Below the pieces are notes generated by a model, which ran no database searches, had not been told where the DNA came from, and saw only the letters and a list, made by a program, of their open reading frames with translations. This document shows, piece by piece, positions 7,001 to 8,964 of a DNA stretch of 8,964 nt; position 1 is the first letter of the stretch; every line of letters begins with the position of its first letter. The DNA is from an uncultured Flavihumibacter sp. (GTDB taxonomy: Bacteria > Bacteroidota > Bacteroidia > Chitinophagales > Chitinophagaceae): contig CAMLPA010000114.1 of assembly GCA_946481605.1 (NCBI GenBank), forward strand, positions 1 through 8,964, given 5' to 3'. The translations under genes and the position numbers were made by a program.

Positions 7001-8964
7001 TCAGGTATTTCTTCCCTCATTATAGGGTGCGGATATGGCGGACTGAGTGTGGAGAATTCCATCCGCGCGATCTTACAGGGCGTTCAGAATGCCAATGTAA
7101 AAATGGCCAAATTGTATGGAACCCATTGCCGGATGGTGGAAGACGTAGAATTTGTGGAGAAGGACCACAGCCGCGCACTCGGATGTTTCTATTCACTTGC
7201 GCGGATAGAACAGGAGCGCAACCGCTGGCTCAACATCACTTTACCTGAGAAAAAGATCAGGCTCCTGCTGGGCAGAACCAAAAGAATACCGCACGATGCC
7301 AGCGAGGAATGGTGGAACCGCATCACCGTTAGGCAATATAGTATGGAGCCTTTGGAAAGAAAGGCCATCAGCAGCCTGCATTTCAGCGCCTCCACCGGAG
7401 GGGCGAGGGAGGAGGTTCGGGTACTGCATTGCAGCACTGGAATCATTGATGAACTGGTGAACAATATTTCCACCAGCAATGAATGGACACCACAACGTGC
7501 CAAGACCATCTTCGAATTGCTTATTCCCAATGACTTTAAAGAACAACTGAAAAGGCAGTGTCATATCTCCTGGATATTGGATAAGGAAACAGCGGCCTAT
7601 CCCTGGGAGTTGCTGCAGGATTCGATACAGCATGCAAAACCATTGTGCATCAGTGCTGGTATGATCCGGCAGTTGGCTACGGAGCAATACCGGACCATTA
7701 TCAACCCTGCGGTGAAGAATAATGTCCTGATTATTGCCGAACCTCAGCTTCAGGGTGCTGCCCCGGCGCTTCCCGCCGCAAAAGAAGAGGGGCTGCAGGT
7801 AGCGGATATATTGAAGGAGAACGGGTACGAAACAAACCTGGTGGCGGAAGGCACGGCCCCGGAAATAATCCAGGCTTTATACGAAGACGATTACCGTATT
7901 ATCCACCTGGCGGGACACGGTTTTTTCAACGAACAGGAACCGGAAAATTCCGGCATGATGATCGGTCAGAATGTCTATCTCTCCACCCGTGAAATCGCCC
8001 AGATGAGTGTGGTCCCCGAGTTGGTGGTGGTGAACTGCTGTTTCCTGGGCAAAACTTCCGGAGCCTCCGAAGCGCTGTACAATAAAAGATACCGGCTGGC
8101 CGCCAACATAGGCACACAACTGATTGAAAATGGCGTGAAAGCCGTGGTGGCCGCAGGATGGGCTGTGAACGATGCAGCAGCGCAGGAGTTTACCAATGTG
8201 TTCTACAAACATCTCTTCGATGGGTACAACTTCGGAGAAGCGGTGCTGGAAGCACGAAAGGCTGTTTTCACGCAGTTTCCCGGAACGAACACCTGGGGCG
8301 CGTATCAATGCTATGGTGATCCGTTCTTCAAATTGAAAGCGAACGGGCCTTCAAAGAAAGAAACCCGTCCGTTGTCGTACGTTATTTCGGAAGAAGCGGA
8401 ATACGACCTGTTCAACCTGCTGAATGAACTGGAGATGGGCAACCGGCCGGTAGCTGAATACAACCAAAAACTGGTCGCCATCATGGATGCCGTTGACCGC
8501 GCGGGCATCAGGAATGCGGAGATCACCGAAAAAGAAGCATGGGTGCTCACTGAACTCGCGAGCTTTGATGAGGCCATCGTTAAATACGAGCAGTTGCTCA
8601 GAATGGAAAAAGCGCTTTTCACTTTCCTCAGTATGGAAAGGTATTGCGATATCAGGGGCAGAAAATTGTTACGCGATCTTCAGCGGAAAGTCATTACTGC
8701 GGCCCAGGCGGAAGAAGGCATCCTCCGCGTGATTGCCGACCTGGCGGTACTGATCAACGCCGGTGGTACAGCAGAGCGGTTCGGACTTCTGGCGCGCACT
8801 TACAAAAGAAAAGCGCTCATGACCAACCAGGCCGCAGCCCGGACAAAACTCTTGGAAAAAGCCGCGGCGCTTTGTTACCAGGCATACCAGGTAGCAGGAA
8901 AAGGAGAAAACATGTATGCGCTTACCGCATGGTTGGAAATGGAAAGCGTGCTGGTATTGGTGCA
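4016..8964 (+). CDS. Giant multidomain protein: two alpha/beta hydrolases, macro/M17-like module, CHAT protease, TPR-like C-terminus (3' end outside window)
   Basis: The frame is open from 4016 to the window edge: 1,649 codons and two bases, no stop. No signal peptide or membrane helix is seen, so it should be cytoplasmic. Residues 1-165 are a family-specific N-terminal segment. An alpha/beta hydrolase follows (about 165-455) with LIHGTASS (172-179), nucleophile elbow HSRGG (Ser239), VACPAAGT (301-308), Asp417 and His447. A second, LCAT/lipase-like hydrolase (505-815) has LLPGIMGSNI (513-522), FHFDWRRP (576-583), GHSMGG (Ser611), GSPLGG (643-648), GDQSVTW (Asp780) and SHG (His806). Residues 880-1090 resemble an M17 aminopeptidase N-terminal, macro-like domain (LGLYPGKIGTSEVFLP, 928-943). 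A CHAT caspase-like protease spans 1135-1440: PWELL (1196-1200), HLAGHG (His1301), NCC (Cys1342), YGDP (1433-1436). From 1450 the protein is alpha-helical, TPR-like. ATG 4016 is the first in-frame ATG after an upstream TAA at 3884. Defence or regulated cell death is plausible but inferred. Confidence 0.92.
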   Translation, partial: MNGLNIVIRGHKQAPAVATNAGDVLELEASYTITGVSRGDASAHKITLNREKLLEFVFEDETTWMCSDASIHELFPELDAPGVASAVRGGDGAFEIPAALKAPGAERGLITNVAIKLINVFAKKKIGITVEKAARNYELKNLGNVVGLFKVDTGFHLHEFRAPEAGKPVLLLIHGTASSVWGCFGGMKNTELWKYLCQTYGNNIYAFQHETLSKSPLDNIRELVGLLPSNLHLHIITHSRGGLLGDVLSRFTDSDAGKNGFTDEELALLEKEKRHADLRNIEAITKLMAGKQLRVERFIRVACPAAGTILASKRLDIYFNVIANLTGLLTGSLANPLFTAFRELIASVIDTKDDSDVLPGIEAMNPESPFLKVLNNPSTSAPLNNQLVVVAGNCGLNFSMKALKILAVRLFFLEANDLVVNSDSMYLGAKRKLPVQYFFDDADDVDHFSYFRNKKTGQAMVRAFQTQPDKPVPGFSLFNSPSSEEALRNALFNPEGGELFPDEITGKRPIAVLLPGIMGSNIGPKEDLLWINYWKFIKGGLKDLNNLEEYTATSVVKTSYKKLKDELSAKYDVETFHFDWRRPLTEVAAIFNERIKQLMAFGQPIKLIGHSMGGVVVRDFMVNHRETWEQLNNSTGFRLIFLGSPLGGSFRIPYVLFGKDSIIKKLAMIDMRHSKKELLRVFSGMQGLLSLLPLDKNNPENDFGNGETWRQMALAAGDATWPLPPANAIKAFADYRDDMTELSADDFKNAAYIAGKDKSTPCGYRIANGQLVFLSTAEGDQSVTWETGIPALMTSANNVYYVNVSHGALANEPSMFKGISEILEAGTTNLLSKKRPVVRGEEKVFRTPEVHDFDTSMIGLEKTLLGLGGETTGIERGETPIRVWVSNGDLCYAANPVLAGHFEDDGVLYAESYMDALLDGALRKRHQLGLYPGKIGTSEVFLPDAGRFTGAIITGLGKPGTLTAHQLTLTVEQGVTNYLLGFNSGLERSQKKTDGSGISSLIIGCGYGGLSVENSIRAILQGVQNANVKMAKLYGTHCRMVEDVEFVEKDHSRALGCFYSLARIEQERNRWLNITLPEKKIRLLLGRTKRIPHDASEEWWNRITVRQYSMEPLERKAISSLHFSASTGGAREEVRVLHCSTGIIDELVNNISTSNEWTPQRAKTIFELLIPNDFKEQLKRQCHISWILDKETAAYPWELLQDSIQHAKPLCISAGMIRQLATEQYRTIINPAVKNNVLIIAEPQLQGAAPALPAAKEEGLQVADILKENGYETNLVAEGTAPEIIQALYEDDYRIIHLAGHGFFNEQEPENSGMMIGQNVYLSTREIAQMSVVPELVVVNCCFLGKTSGASEALYNKRYRLAANIGTQLIENGVKAVVAAGWAVNDAAAQEFTNVFYKHLFDGYNFGEAVLEARKAVFTQFPGTNTWGAYQCYGDPFFKLKANGPSKKETRPLSYVISEEAEYDLFNLLNELEMGNRPVAEYNQKLVAIMDAVDRAGIRNAEITEKEAWVLTELASFDEAIVKYEQLLRMEKALFTFLSMERYCDIRGRKLLRDLQRKVITAAQAEEGILRVIADLAVLINAGGTAERFGLLARTYKRKALMTNQAAARTKLLEKAAALCYQAYQVAGKGENMYALTAWLEMESVLVLV

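Noticed and set aside
7241..7687. 148-residue and other reverse-strand frames inside the large gene (also 4313-4729, 6398-6796 and 7877-8308)
   Set aside because: All lie antisense to continuous coding sequence with recognisable hydrolase and CHAT motifs; they show no motifs of their own.
1..8964. CRISPR arrays, tRNA or rRNA genes, insertion sequences, attachment sites
   Set aside because: No regularly spaced repeats, transposase-like frames, terminal inverted repeats or RNA gene signatures were seen on either strand.

Overview
The window looks like a chromosomal segment from a Bacteroidota member, probably of the Chitinophagaceae type. The evidence is: no strong Shine-Dalgarno sequences ahead of the genes, a TAnnTTTG-like -7 box before the drug-efflux gene, a DUF1080 lipoprotein, and a GlxA-type AraC regulator facing an SRPBCC gene. 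Balanced base composition fits this. The placement is inferred from gene content only.

Layout. At the left edge (1-56, minus) lies the first 19 codons of a regulator with a DJ-1/PfpI-like N-terminus, leaving the window. It faces a small SRPBCC/AHSA1-type protein (180-620, plus). A DHA2-type 14-helix efflux pump (653-2176, minus) converges on it. Next come two exported proteins on the minus strand: a parvulin-type peptidyl-prolyl isomerase (2333-2953), followed by a clear intrinsic terminator, and a DUF1080 (3-keto-glycoside hydrolase-like) lipoprotein (3065-3862). These five look like ordinary housekeeping or accessory genes without an evident shared pathway.

The right 55 % of the window is one uninterrupted plus-strand reading frame from 4016 past the window edge (at least 1,649 codons, no stop). 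It encodes a large, apparently cytoplasmic multidomain protein. In order it holds: an N-terminal family-specific segment; an alpha/beta hydrolase (HG oxyanion motif, S239-D417-H447); a second, LCAT/lipase-like alpha/beta hydrolase (S611-D780-H806); a module resembling the macro-like N-terminal domain of M17 aminopeptidases; a CHAT caspase-like protease domain (H1301, C1342); and an alpha-helical, TPR-like C-terminal region that is cut off. Fusion of two serine hydrolases to a CHAT protease is the standout of the window. CHAT proteins are often effectors or processing proteases in bacterial conflict and programmed-death systems, so a defence or self-killing role is a reasonable hypothesis. Nothing in the window proves it, and any downstream partner genes lie outside.
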